Shown here piece by piece: positions 1 to 8,886 of a stretch of DNA of 64,000 bases. The position numbers and the translations under genes are program-made. Below the pieces are notes generated by a model, which searched no databases, was not told where the DNA came from, and saw only the letters and a list, made by a program, of their open reading frames with translations. Every line of letters starts with the position of its first letter. Position 1 is the first letter of the stretch. Source of the stretch: Perognathus longimembris pacificus (Eukaryota > Chordata > Mammalia > Rodentia > Heteromyidae); assembly GCF_023159225.1 (NCBI RefSeq), contig NC_063173.1, forward strand, positions 7,012,352-7,076,351, given 5' to 3'.

Positions 1-95
1 CTATGTGCCTGGATTGGCATCGGCCTATCTTAGGTTTCCCATCCCTGCAGGGCTGATGCACATGTATCACCAATCACCACGCCTACTTTCCCACC

Positions 96-325
96 ATTGA
101 CATGGAGTCTGCTGGATTTTCCTGTCTGGAATGGCCAGGAACCGATATCCTCACAATCTCAGCCTAACATGGCTTAATATGGCAGGCAACATCATTCTTC
201 CAGCTATGGGTGAGAGGGAGGCTGGCAAACATTTTACCAAGGCTAGCCTCAAGCCGTTCTTAGTGATTCATGTAGCTAAGGTTGTAGGCATAAGCCACCA
301 GTATCCAGTCTGGTTTTCTAACACT
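96..325 (-). repeat. B1-type compound SINE, degenerate
   Basis: Read on the minus strand, two B1-like units can be recognised. One is around 110-165, the complement of a 'catggagtct..ggattttcctgtctgg' start. A second ends near 320 with 'taggcataagccaccag', the complement of the B1 5' end. Spacing suggests an old B1-B1 compound. Divergence is high, so the 5' and 3' limits are approximate. Confidence 0.45.
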
Positions 326-404
326 TTTATCCAATGATCCTCCACTTTGCAGGTTTTCTAACTGCCTAATTCTATCACTTCTCGCTCATTGAGAATTTAA
401 GTGC

Positions 405-640
405 TCCACAGAGGGAGAAGTGGATTTGAATTCAGTTGTGCTATCAGTCAGCTATGGGACCTCAGGAAAGACATGTGACCTCCTTTAGCCTGTCACCCTA
501 CCTGTGACATGAAGGTATCGATGATGCTCTAACCTGAGTAGACTTAACTCTGTGCCTGCCTGGTATGTTTCAAGGGCTCAGCTTTAAAAGCGAAGATGAT
601 AGTGATAGTGACAGCAATAGTAAAGATGATTATTAAAAAA
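405..640 (+). repeat. MIR SINE (ancient)
   Basis: The order of motifs follows the MIR consensus as I remember it. 'gtggatttgaattcag' stands for the tRNA-like B-box part, followed by 'gacatgtgacctcctttagcctgtca' in place of the conserved core. 'acctgtgacatgaagg' and 'ctaacctgagtagact' come next, and the copy ends in short GAT/GTA repeats. It is heavily diverged, as expected for a mammal-wide element. Confidence 0.5.
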
Positions 641-769
641 AGTTTACTGTAGGGATAGAGACAGATAAAGATATTTCATCATTTAAGCTCATGCTGAATG
701 TTGACTCTTCTTGTGATTTAACAAATACAATGACCTGCATTGTTTTTCAAATCAACTATAACTGTAGTG

Positions 770-888
770 ACACTGTCCAGTTCTATAACCACTAGCCACT
801 TCTGTGTCTTGAAGATTTAAAATGTGGCCAGTGTGAATTGAGATACACTGTGACTGTAAAGATAAACTGTATAAAAGTCTAAAAATGT
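770..888 (+). repeat. hAT-type DNA transposon remnant (MER5-like)
   Basis: 'actgtccagttctataaccactagccac' followed by 'cttgaagatttaaaatgtggccagtgtga' and 'ttgagatacactgtgactgtaaa' matches in order the recalled MER5/Charlie-type sequence (ctgtccaatatggtagccactagccac .. cttgaaatgtggctagtgcga). The element is interrupted at 889 by a SINE. The AT-rich stretch 1125-1240 may be its continuation. Confidence 0.5.
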
Positions 889-1124
889 CCAGGTGCTATT
901 AGCTTATGCCTATAATCCTAGCTGCTCAGGAGGCTGAGATCTGAGGATCACACTTTGAAGCCAACCTGGGAAGAAAAGTCTGTGAGACTCTTATTTCTAA
1001 CTAAGCACTAAAAAAGCTGGAAGTGGTACTGTGATTCAAGTAGTAGTGCTCAGAAAGCTCAGGAACAATGCCCAGGCCCTAAGTTCAAGCCCCAAGACCA
1101 GCACAACAAAAGTAAAAAAAAAAT
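889..1124 (+). repeat. B1-Geo dimeric SINE
   Basis: The left part is B1-like ('tgcctataatcctagctgctcaggaggctgagatctgaggatca'). A linker ('gagactcttatttctaact') leads to the Geo-type right module ('tggaagtggtactgtgattcaag', 'ggccctaagttcaagcccc') and an A-rich tail. It is full length for this family and lies inside the MER5-like remnant. Confidence 0.85.
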
Positions 1125-1320
1125 AAGCTCTGAAAAGATTACTAGCTCCAATAATATACTTTAACTAAATTTTATTCCTGTAATTAATATCAGCACTCAC
1201 ATTTATATGATCATTATAATCGTTTCTTTTTGGATTTTTCTAACAGCAAAATATTCCATTTGTTTCCAATAGCACACTTCCTTATTTTGGGTGCTAATTC
1301 TTTGCCAGTTCTCTTTGTCT
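1125..1320. other. AT-rich sequence, possible second half of the hAT remnant
   Basis: AT-rich single-copy-looking sequence. Its position right after the SINE suggests continuation of the MER5-like element, but the similarity is too weak to assign on its own. Confidence 0.25.
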
Positions 1321-1322
1321 AT

Positions 1323-1387
1323 TTTACTTCATGATTTCTCAGTCATCCTTTATACCTGTCATGGTGATTGAGAAATCACGAAGTAAA
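1323..1387 (+). repeat. 25-bp-arm inverted repeat (hairpin)
   Basis: The arms 1323-1347 and 1363-1387 are complementary over 25 positions, separated by a 15-nt loop (1348-1362). In plus-strand RNA there would be 22 Watson-Crick pairs, two G.U wobbles (1346/1364 and 1342/1368) and one A.C mismatch (1331/1379). It could be a relic of a palindromic DNA transposon (MITE) or a miRNA-like precursor. No family was recognised. Confidence 0.8.
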
Positions 1388-2397
1388 TAAATGCATATAT
1401 AAATAAAACCACAGGAAATCACTTCTAATCTACCTTCACAACTGGCTCTTGATAGCTAACTATTTGATGTCACTAGCTTTCTTCCCTCCCCGTCCCCAGA
1501 CCGCAGCTGCAATTCTGTGTCTGTTCCAAGGTGACTGCAAGCTGTTCCTCCATTCTTGTCAACTCTCACTCCATTCTCTGCCTGTCTGTCATGACACAGG
1601 ATCTGCCAGGTAGAACCTAGGACTCCTGTAGTTGGCTCCGTTTTAATCCATAGACTTCACTTAGAGATTCCCCTTACCCCAAAACACCGAGCCCCGTGGA
1701 TCAACACTAGGATCAGCATCCTTTCCTGATTGCCCGTCATGGACACACATTTTTCTCGGCTGGCTCCCACAGTCTGCCTCCCCCGGGGGCGGGGCATGGT
1801 CTGTAGTGCTGAGCCATAGTCAGTCATCACATGAAATGAGCAGCTACCAAAGCCAGGAAAGCAGTAGGTCTACCACCTTGCAAGAGGATGGGGCTGGGCA
1901 GCTCTTCTGGGTTGCAAAGATGCAGATCTGGGGCTGGACTGCGGTGGGAGCAGAGGAAGAGAAGACAAGCTTGGTAAGTCTGCTTAGTGGGAGCGTGGCC
2001 ATTTAGGACTGGAATATTTTTGCCTTTATCCTCCTCAGACTTCTCAATTTTCAAACTCAGTCCAAGGGAAAATGAGTATGTCTGTCTGGTTCTCTCTTCT
2101 CCTGCAACCATATATACATACATGTGTAGCAATTGTCCCTGGGGACCCACATAGAATTGGTTCTAGGACACCCACAAATATCAAGAATTGTGCATACCTA
2201 ATGACCTGGCATAGGGCATTAAGTATGCACATCCGACACCTATCATTCCATATATATTAAATCATCTCTAAATTACTGATAATGCTTAGCACGATAAAAA
2301 TGCCAGACAAAAGTTGCTACATTGGATTCTATTTGCAAAATAGTGACAATAGAAATCGAACAGTGCATTACAGATAAGGCTTGTAAAAATGATTTTA
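1388..2397. other. Unique sequence with a GC box
   Basis: No repeat or gene is recognised over about 1 kb. The part from 1480 to 2000 is more GC-rich than its surroundings. It contains one Sp1-type GC box and, downstream, a consensus-like splice donor (GTAAGT at 1974-1979). Short open frames here show no recognisable protein. Confidence 0.5.
1785..1795 (+). promoter_or_regulatory. GC box (Sp1/KLF-type site), weak candidate
   Basis: GGGGGCGGGGC sits within CCCCGGGGGCGGGGC, the only strong GC box seen in the first 10 kb. It is isolated, without a surrounding CpG island or a TATA element at a convincing distance, so promoter activity is only a possibility. Confidence 0.25.
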
Positions 2398-2451
2398 GTC
2401 AGGTGCTGGTGACTCGTGCCTATAAGACTGGGTTCTGACGATCAGTGTGTA
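2398..2451 (+). repeat. B1-Geo SINE, 5' part, split by an L1
   Basis: 'tcaggtgctggtgactcgtgcctata' and 'ctgacgatcag' are the B1 start with an internal deletion. The rest of the same SINE resumes at 2687 beyond an L1 3' fragment. Confidence 0.6.
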
Positions 2452-2686
2452 GAGAGGAATGTGTAGACAAAGGGTAAAAGGTGAACCAATGCAGCAGCAA
2501 TATTTACAAGACAATATGTTGGAAACCAACTGTACAACTCAGGAGGGGGGGTAGGGGAGGAAGGAGGGTGGGAGAAAAATGAGGGAGGAGGTAACAAGTT
2601 GGACAAGAAATGTACTCACCACCTTATGTTTGCAACTCACCGTCAGCACATCAACTTGACAATAAAAGTTAAAGTAAAACAAGAGA
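2452..2686 (+). mobile_element. L1 3' end (5'-truncated) inserted in a SINE
   Basis: The sequence matches the L1 3'UTR of this genome seen also at 40750-41000. Shared wording includes 'aaaaggtgaaccaatgcagcagcaatattta', 'agacaatatgttg', a G-rich stretch (2540-2590), 'gaggaggtaacaagtt' and 'gacaataaaagtt' before an A-rich tail. 'agtgtgta' occurs at 2444-2451 and 2687-2694 and is the likely target-site duplication. Confidence 0.75.
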
Positions 2687-2870
2687 AGTGTGTAAGACTT
2701 TTATTTCCAATTAATCACCAAAAAGCCAGAAGTAGACTTGTAACTCAAGGGGTAGAGCAAAACAAAATTGACAAGGGACCCTGCCCAGGTCCTGGGTTCA
2801 CACCCCATGTCAGTACTGGCACAGGGGGAAAGGGGAGGGGAGGGAAGGGAGGGAGAGAGAAGTGAAGGGG
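2687..2870 (+). repeat. B1-Geo SINE, 3' part, with GGGA-rich tail
   Basis: 'gtgtgtaagacttttatttccaatta' and 'aaaaagccagaagtagacttg' continue the SINE begun at 2398. 'tcctgggttcacacccc' is the B-box-like end of the right module. A GGGGA/GGGA-rich low-complexity tail follows (2820-2870). About 27 bases of the SINE middle are missing between the two parts. Confidence 0.65.
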
Positions 2871-3202
2871 AGAAGAACAAAGTCAACAAATTAACCTATG
2901 ACCCAACTGTTAAAGCTTGTCCTTAAAGTTAGTCATTCCTTCAATCAATTATCCATTCATACACTCACTGTTAATTATTTGACAATGTGATTTGAACTAT
3001 GCATCAATAATATTCACAAATGAAGCCCACACCTACAGAATCTCCACTTTGGTAAACTTGTCCACCTGGACTTGCCCTTCTAACATACCTTCATCTTACT
3101 ATCTACTGAGATTCCCAGCATCAATCCTAGTTCCTTGATGAACCCTATGGTGAACAAGCAATGCAGTCATATAAATAGATCATTCTATTTGATGTAGATG
3201 TT
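2871..3202. other. Unclassified, possible L2 fragment
   Basis: 'ccttcaatcaattatccattcatac' and 'ctatggtgaacaagcaatgcagtc' faintly resemble the L2/MIR-type 'attcattcattcaacaa .. ggtgaacaa' series. The similarity is too weak to fix ends. Nothing else is seen. Confidence 0.25.
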
Positions 3203-3213
3203 TGGTTTAATAT

Positions 3214-3418
3214 TTCTCTTATTTTATGTCAATCCTGGAGCTTGGGACTCAGTGCCTGAGCACTGTCCCTGACTTCTTTTTGCCCCAGGCTAGCCTACTC
3301 TACTTCTTGAGCCACAGCACCACTTCCAGCCTTTTCTGTTTATGTGGTGCTGAGGAATCAAACCCAGGGCTTCATGCATGCTAGGCAAGCACTCTACCAC
3401 TAAGCCACCTTCCCAGCC
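3214..3418 (-). mobile_element. IDL-Geo SINE, older copy
   Basis: Minus-strand dimer: the Geo module is at the low-coordinate side ('caatcctggagcttgggactcag', 'cttctttttgcccc') and the ID-like module at the high-coordinate side ('tggtgctgaggaatcaaacccagg', 'aagcactctaccactaagcca'). TGGTTTAATAT flanks it at 3203-3213 and 3419-3429. It belongs to the older subtype, with a T-rich run instead of CCCGC at the diagnostic position. Confidence 0.9.
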
Positions 3419-3421
3419 TGG

Positions 3422-3425
<4 letters not shown>

Positions 3426-3469
<44 letters not shown>
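3426..3469. repeat. (TA)22 microsatellite
   Basis: An uninterrupted run of alternating A and T for 44 bp, next to the A-rich 3' end of the following minus-strand SINE, from whose tail it probably grew. Confidence 0.97.
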
Positions 3470-3473
<4 letters not shown>

Positions 3474-3664
3474 GCCAGTCTTGGGCCTTGGACTCAGGGC
3501 CTGAGCACTGTCTCTGGCTTCTTCCCGCTCAAGGCTAGCACTCTGCCACTTGAGCCACAGCGCCGCTTCTGGCCGTTTTCTGTATATGTGGTGCTGGGGA
3601 ATCGAACCTAGGGCCTCGTGTATCCGAGGCAGGCACTCTTGCCACTAGGCCATATCCCCAGCCC
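3470..3664 (-). mobile_element. IDL-Geo SINE, younger copy
   Basis: A second dimer in the same orientation, with the young-type 'cttcttcccgctcaagg' and intact 'ggggaatcgaacctaggg' B-box complement. TGGTTTAATAT recurs immediately after it (3665-3675), so both adjacent SINEs are flanked by the same motif. Confidence 0.93.
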
Positions 3665-3764
3665 TGGTTTAATATTTTTTAATTACGTTTTATCCAGGAC
3701 TTCAAAAAGAGAAATTTCAGTAAGCAAATATTGTAGGTAGCCTCAATTTTTCTTCATTATTCCC

Positions 3765-3895
3765 TTTGTGGCCTTGAACAAATTCCTTACATCCATGAGC
3801 CTTAAAGGAGTAATAACACATACTTTACGGTGTGCACATGACAATTAAATAAGATAACATGCACAGGGAAGTCTTTAACACATTATTTTTCTAGT
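3765..3895 (+). repeat. MIR SINE fragment
   Basis: 'gtggccttgaacaaattccttacatccatgagccttaaagg', then 'taataacacatacttta' and 'acaattaaataagataacatgcacaggg', follows the MIR core and 3' part ('gtgaccttgggcaagttacttaacctctctgagcctca .. ggattaaatgagataatgcatgtaaag'). Confidence 0.7.
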
Positions 3896-5298
3896 TAAGA
3901 AGCCAAGGTGGATTTTCTAATGAGGACTGTTCACAATCAACATCTACCATTGTAATGATGACTGCATTGATGTCAAAAGAGACTATGATGGTTCAGTTCT
4001 CTTCATGTGAAATAGCCAAGCATATTATGATAGCTGGAGCCATGTACCGTGTGTTATAGAGTTTGACATCTCTTTTCATCTCCGTATCACAGCACTGTTG
4101 CAGCTGTTACTTAATTCCTGTGCCCCTCTTATTTCAGTCAAACTGACTGGATGGGAGGTTATGGGTTGATAAACTTCAATAAAACTTGTGAGGATTATGA
4201 AGCATCAGCGAGGGGGCAACTATTACAAATAATATTTCAACTAACCCACAGCCTAATTTTTTTAAAGGACTGCTGTTCATCACTTCTGTTTCATAATTCA
4301 AGGTGAGATTTAGACACTTAGTTACTCACCACTTTATATCTCCTTTATTGCCAATACAATCGATATTTTACAAATATTTATCTATTTTTGTCCATTTTTA
4401 AGAAATTTATGGGGTAGAGAATTTTTTAAAGAGAATATTCTATCTTGCTTTCAGTTTTCAGCAAATTTTATGCCAACCTCATCTCTCCCACTAACATTTA
4501 ACAAGATATATATTTTTTTCAATGTAATCAACAGCCTCAATTTACTGTGATGTCCTTTACATCGTCTGTATCAGCCCTTGGAAGTGGAGTTGAACTGTGG
4601 ACCATGCAGGTGTGGTATAACAGGAATGCAGAGTTCGTGGCAACAGTCTAGAGAAGTCTTAGTTTTTACTGCTTATAGCACTGCTGGTATAGGCACTATT
4701 TAGCTGATGATTCCAAACTAAATTTTATCCACATGTGGATTTTGCATTTTTTGCTCTCTAGAAATGAAATATAAAAATAATTATGAGGCATTTAATTTTT
4801 GCAGGGTCAGTAAATCTCTGGGCCATGCATTCATCTCAGAGCCACACTGGTTACTTAGAGATTAGGCCTGAGTAGGCCTGGGGACTGCTATGTTCACTGA
4901 GCTGTTTGAACCCAATTACAGAAAGCCCCCCCAGTAAGCACAGCCAGAAATATGATCACAGGAGAAAAAGTCAAGAAAAATAATGAGGTATCTCTTAGGA
5001 GCGTCTGGTTTATTTGCTGATTGGGAGTAACTAAAGAAAGCAATAGCAAAGGATGCAGGCACATGAGTAGTATTTTTTCAGGGAATTCTCTGAAATTGCT
5101 TTCAACACAAAATCCTGCCAGTTGCATTAATGTCCCAGAGTTCCACTGCCCCAAGAGAGGATCTCTTTTCTGCTGGATAGATACACAAAGACCTAGCGGT
5201 CTGTATGCACATATATTTCTTACTAAGTTCAAAGCTTCTCTGGGGAAATAAGTGGCTACAAGGCCATGCAGTATTTACAACACTTCAGCAAGATTTTA
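3896..5298. other. Unique AT-rich sequence
   Basis: I see no recognisable gene, SINE or L1 in these 1.4 kb. Short open frames on both strands around 4894-5251 overlap each other and match no protein I know. Confidence 0.6.

Positions 5299-5342
<44 letters not shown>
5299..5342. repeat. (TG)n microsatellite
   Basis: TG dinucleotide repeat of about 22 units with one interrupting TTT near 5311. Confidence 0.97.
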
Positions 5343-5343
<1 letters not shown>

Positions 5344-5469
5344 TGATTAATTAGGACTTCTCAGATATTTAAGAGACTAAAAGAAGTAAATACTTACCTA
5401 GAACCCACTGGGAATCAGACCATGCATCAAGAACTTGCATGCTTATTTTCAGCAAAGCATGTATTATGA

Positions 5470-5580
5470 TTATCCATTTTGTGGATTAATTTCATCACCA
5501 AGGACACAGGCTCAGAGCAGTTAAGTAATATCTTACAGAATTTCAGCAAGGCAGTGATACTATTATCTCCAGTAAACTTC
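5470..5580 (-). repeat. MIR SINE fragment
   Basis: 'ccaaggacacaggctcagagcagttaagtaatatcttacagaatttcagcaaggcagtg' corresponds to the complement of the MIR core ('gaggaaactgaggctcagagaggttaagtaacttgcccaaggtcacacag'). Confidence 0.65.
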
Positions 5581-5585
5581 TTAAA

Positions 5586-5702
5586 AGGCCAAATGTGGAT
5601 CTGTAGCTCAAGTGGTAGAGTGCTAGCCTTGAAGAAAAAGCCCAGGGACAGTGCCCAATCCCTGATTTCAAGCCTTAGAGTCAGAAAAAAATGATAAATA
5701 AA
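5586..5702 (+). repeat. Geo right module only (truncated SINE)
   Basis: 'ggatctgtagctcaagtggtagagtgctagccttgaag' and 'cccagggacagtgccca', then 'ctgatttcaagcc' and an A-rich tail. The left monomer is absent, so this is a 5'-truncated IDL-Geo or B1-Geo copy. Confidence 0.8.
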
Positions 5703-6428
5703 TGGGAGGGAGGGAGGGATTTCAGCTTTTGATAGTAGAATGAGAACTGGACTGGTCATCTACAGACTTCAGTGTCCATTAGTCATACTATTTCATGCAG
5801 GAAACTAAATCTTTGATGCCTGACTATGCGGTAACTTTAGAGTAATTGACATCCATCAGGAAGTACATGCAAGACTGCAAAGATCAAAAGTGAATCAAAG
5901 GTCTGGGGGCTGAATGTAAAGGGGTCCACTCTTGAAATAAGGCAAAGGCATTATGCTTCCCTGAGGGAGAGGGAAGAGGAGGGATGGCTGGAAATGGGAA
6001 CAGTGGGTCAGCATGATGAAAGGAGAGCTAGATGGAGTAAGTGACCTTGATCAGATGAACAGGAAACAGACGCGAAACATCAAACATCGCTATGTGGAGC
6101 AAAGGCTAAGGGAAATCCATGACACGCTAAGCCATGTCCCCAAGCTCAGAGAACAGAATAGTGAGTGAGGAGCTCCATGGTAGAACCCAGGCTTCGTGGG
6201 GAGGGAGTCCTATTCCTTTGTATAGTCGCTGTGAAATCATTATTTAAAAGGCTTTGAGTTTAAGTGTCATTCATGATTTTTAAAAAAGCAAAAGATAACA
6301 TAATGTCTGTCTGGAAGAATTTTTACCTTTTGAGATACATTAATACCTGGTTTAAGCACTAGCTCCTAAATATATAAACATGATGGTGATAAAATTGGGT
6401 AGTTCTAGTTGCGAAATAAAAATGGCTA
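5703..6428. other. Unique sequence
   Basis: Nothing is recognised apart from a short GGGA run at 5705-5720. Confidence 0.5.
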
Positions 6429-6618
6429 GGGCTGGGGAAATGACCTAGTGGTAGAGTGCTTGCCTCACATACATGAAGCCATGGGTTCGATTCCCAGCAC
6501 CACATATACAGAAAAAGCCAGAGGTGGTGCTGTGGCTCAAGTGGTAGAGTGCAACAAGCCTCGAGCAAAAAGAAGCCAGGGACAGTGCTCAGGCCCCAGT
6601 TCAAGCCCCAAGACTGGA

Positions 6619-6619
<1 letters not shown>
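6429..6619 (+). mobile_element. IDL-Geo SINE, older copy
   Basis: The ID-like left half has 'gggctggggaaatgacctagtggtagagtgcttgcc' and 'gggttcgattcccagcacc' (A- and B-box regions). The right half has 'ggtggtgctgtggctcaagtggtagag' and 'agcaaaaagaagccagg'. The tail has turned into a long (AC) repeat. Confidence 0.93.

Positions 6620-6671
<52 letters not shown>
6620..6671. repeat. (AC)26 microsatellite at SINE tail
   Basis: 52 bp of uninterrupted AC directly joined to the 3' end of the IDL-Geo copy, consistent with origin from its tail. Confidence 0.97.
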
Positions 6672-6677
<6 letters not shown>

Positions 6678-7235
6678 TAGATGTAGCTATAGGTAATATA
6701 TCCTGATTTTAAAAGAAAGAAAAATTGTGGAAAAGATTAAGATGATAGACTGAGAGAATCATCTATGTCTCATTTTGCTGGCATTAAACTCCGATAAGTC
6801 AATTTTTTTGAACTTATGTGGGTCTCATCTTAGCTGCAGATGAGGAACAGCTAGCAAATTATGAAAGAAATATATCCAATGATTTCCCCATCCCTTTCTA
6901 AAGAATATGATCTAATTATTCCAGGAAGCAGCCCCTGAACCTGTGGATTTAAAACTTTCTGGTACAACCAAATGGGATATGGCATGAGAATCACAGCTTA
7001 GAATGACAATTCTGCCCATGAGTGATTTCACCTCAAGGTTTCTCGGGCCTTGGGGAATCGACCTCCTAAATGATGAAGCACACAGCAATTGCTACAGGAC
7101 ATTGTGCTTTGCCTTTGGGCAATGCCAACAGAACATCAACCAAGCAGTGGGGAGTGAGACCCAGGGGACTCTGCTCCTCCTCCACCTAGGTAAGTGACTC
7201 CCCATGACAACAAAGTCCAACTTCAGAGTTGCTAT

Positions 7236-7238
<3 letters not shown>
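6672..7238. other. Unique sequence
   Basis: No repeat is recognised. An open frame at 7003-7197 ends close to a consensus splice donor (AG|GTAAGT at 7188-7195), but there is no convincing acceptor or protein similarity. Confidence 0.45.

Positions 7239-7283
<45 letters not shown>
7239..7283. repeat. (CA)n microsatellite
   Basis: 45 bp of uninterrupted CA repeat. No SINE abuts it, unlike most others in the window. Confidence 0.97.
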
Positions 7284-7284
<1 letters not shown>

Positions 7285-7998
7285 ATCATTCTAAAAGATC
7301 CAACATTTTAGTGTGGGAAAGATGACACAGGGAATCAAAAGAGCAAGATTTCTATTCATAAATCCAGTTATTTGATTCACTTTCCATTCTATCGAGTTCT
7401 AACACACGTGGTGTCCTCCTCTGGGCTTTCACGTCAGCACTCTGGGCTGGAGGCCTGGTGCATTGCGATGGGAAGTTGACACGCTTTCCTTTGGGACTCA
7501 CTGGTCATGACTCTTCTCTACAAGACAAGAGAGTTGTAAGTATCACATCACTCTGATCAGATACTCGATCTCAATTTGGGAGAAAGAGCATTCCATCCTT
7601 TCGCTCTCCAACTTAACCAGTCCTAGAATCAGATGTTCACTAAGTTTTGAAATAAGGTCACAAGATAGCTAGTCGTGATCTAGGGCTCTGGCTGGAAGGA
7701 CCTAGAGTTTCAAGTGTGATTCGTATTTTAACCCCTGCTATTCATTCACACTCTTTTTTTTTACAGAATATAATTTCTAAGTTATCAGCAATTCATGAGT
7801 CAGCGATGCGATGGGGGGGGCGGCATGTAGAGAAAATTCCAAATGGACTGACTTTTGAGCTTGTTGAAATGGTCAATAACGACATTTAGCCCAAGGTGAA
7901 ACCTTTACCAAGGCCATATCTGTCTCTAAAGTTTATTATATGAAGGCGCATAGGGCGCCCTTAGAATAATATAGGACCAAAGCCATAGCTATTATTAT
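7284..7998. other. Unique sequence
   Basis: Nothing is recognised. A G8 run followed by CGG (about 7812-7823) and a small GGGCGCCC palindrome near 7954 are the only local oddities. Confidence 0.5.
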
Positions 7999-8016
7999 TA
8001 GTTTATATAATTTTTT

Positions 8017-8220
8017 GTTGTTGTTGTTGCCAGTCCTGGGGCTTGGACTCAGGGCCTGAGCACTGTCCCTGGCTTCTTTTTGCTCAAGGCTAGCACTCTG
8101 CCACTTGAGTCACAGCGCCACTTCTGGCCATTTTCTATATATGTGGTGCTGGGGAATCAAACCCAGGGCCTCATGTATACGAGGCAAGTGCTCTTGCCAC
8201 TAGGCCATATCCCCAGCCCC
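8017..8220 (-). mobile_element. IDL-Geo SINE with 18-bp target duplication
   Basis: Full-length minus-strand dimer with a TTG-rich tail complement at 8017-8030. The flanks 7999-8016 and 8221-8238 are identical (TAGTTTATATAATTTTTT). It is of intermediate type: young wording in 'cttggactcaggg', older wording 'cttctttttgctcaagg'. Confidence 0.96.
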
Positions 8221-8241
8221 TAGTTTATATAATTTTTTCGT

Positions 8242-8475
8242 GTGCCAGTACAAGGGCTAAAACTCATGTCTGAGGCCGCTATCCCTTAGGGATTTCACAC
8301 AAGGCTGGCACTCTACCAATGAGCCACAGAACCACTTCTGGCTTTTTGTTGGTTAATTGAAGATAAGAGTCTCATGGACCTTCCTGCTCAGGCTGGCTAG
8401 AAACTACGATCCTGAGATTGAAGCCTGCCGATTAGCTAGGATGATAGGCATAAGTCATTGCTCCTAATCACGATT
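8242..8475 (-). repeat. B1-Geo SINE
   Basis: The minus-strand right module ('ggctggcactctaccaatgagccacagaaccacttctggc') is followed by the linker 'ttggttaattgaagataagagtctcatgg' and the B1 part ('ctcaggctggctagaaactacgatcc', 'taggatgataggcataagt'). Confidence 0.85.
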
Positions 8476-8514
8476 ATTTTTTAAGGAAGTAGAGGTACTG
8501 TTTTTCCTTTTTAC

Positions 8515-8722
8515 ATCTACCGGAGTTTGACTTTAGGACTGCCTTCTTTTTAGGACTACCCTCTACCACGGGAGCCACACCTGCAGTCCTGCTTTTTGTT
8601 GGTTATTTGAAGATAGAGTCTCTTGGACTTTTCTACTTGGGCTGGCTTTGAAATGTGACCCTCCAGATTGCAGGTGCCTGAGTAGCTGGGATTATGCATG
8701 TGATGATCCAGTGGTACCTGGT
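8515..8722 (-). repeat. B1-Geo SINE, diverged
   Basis: Same order as the preceding copy: 'gccacacctgcagtcctgctttttgttggttatttgaagatagagtctc', then 'gggctggctttgaaatgtgaccct' and 'gagtagctgggattatgcatg'. It is more diverged than its neighbour. Confidence 0.75.
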
Positions 8723-8779
8723 TAAGGAGCTTACTTATAAAAACTCCTCAGGCAAAACTCACATCCAGCCAATGTGTTC

Positions 8780-8886
8780 TAGGCCAAGAAGGACTTGCCC
8801 TTTCTGTGATGGCTTCAAACCATGATCCTCTGATCTTAGCGTCCTGAGTAGCAAGGATTACAGGCGTGAGCCACCAGCTCCCAGCC
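8780..8886 (-). repeat. B1 monomer fragment
   Basis: 'gatggcttcaaaccatgatcctctgatcttagcgtcctgagtagcaaggattacaggcgtgagccacc' is the complement of the B1 5' half. The right module is missing. Confidence 0.8.

Noticed and set aside
7003..7197. Open frame ending near a perfect splice donor (AG|GTAAGT)
   Set aside because: An 8-base match of this kind is expected by chance about twice in both strands of the window. No matching acceptor or protein similarity.
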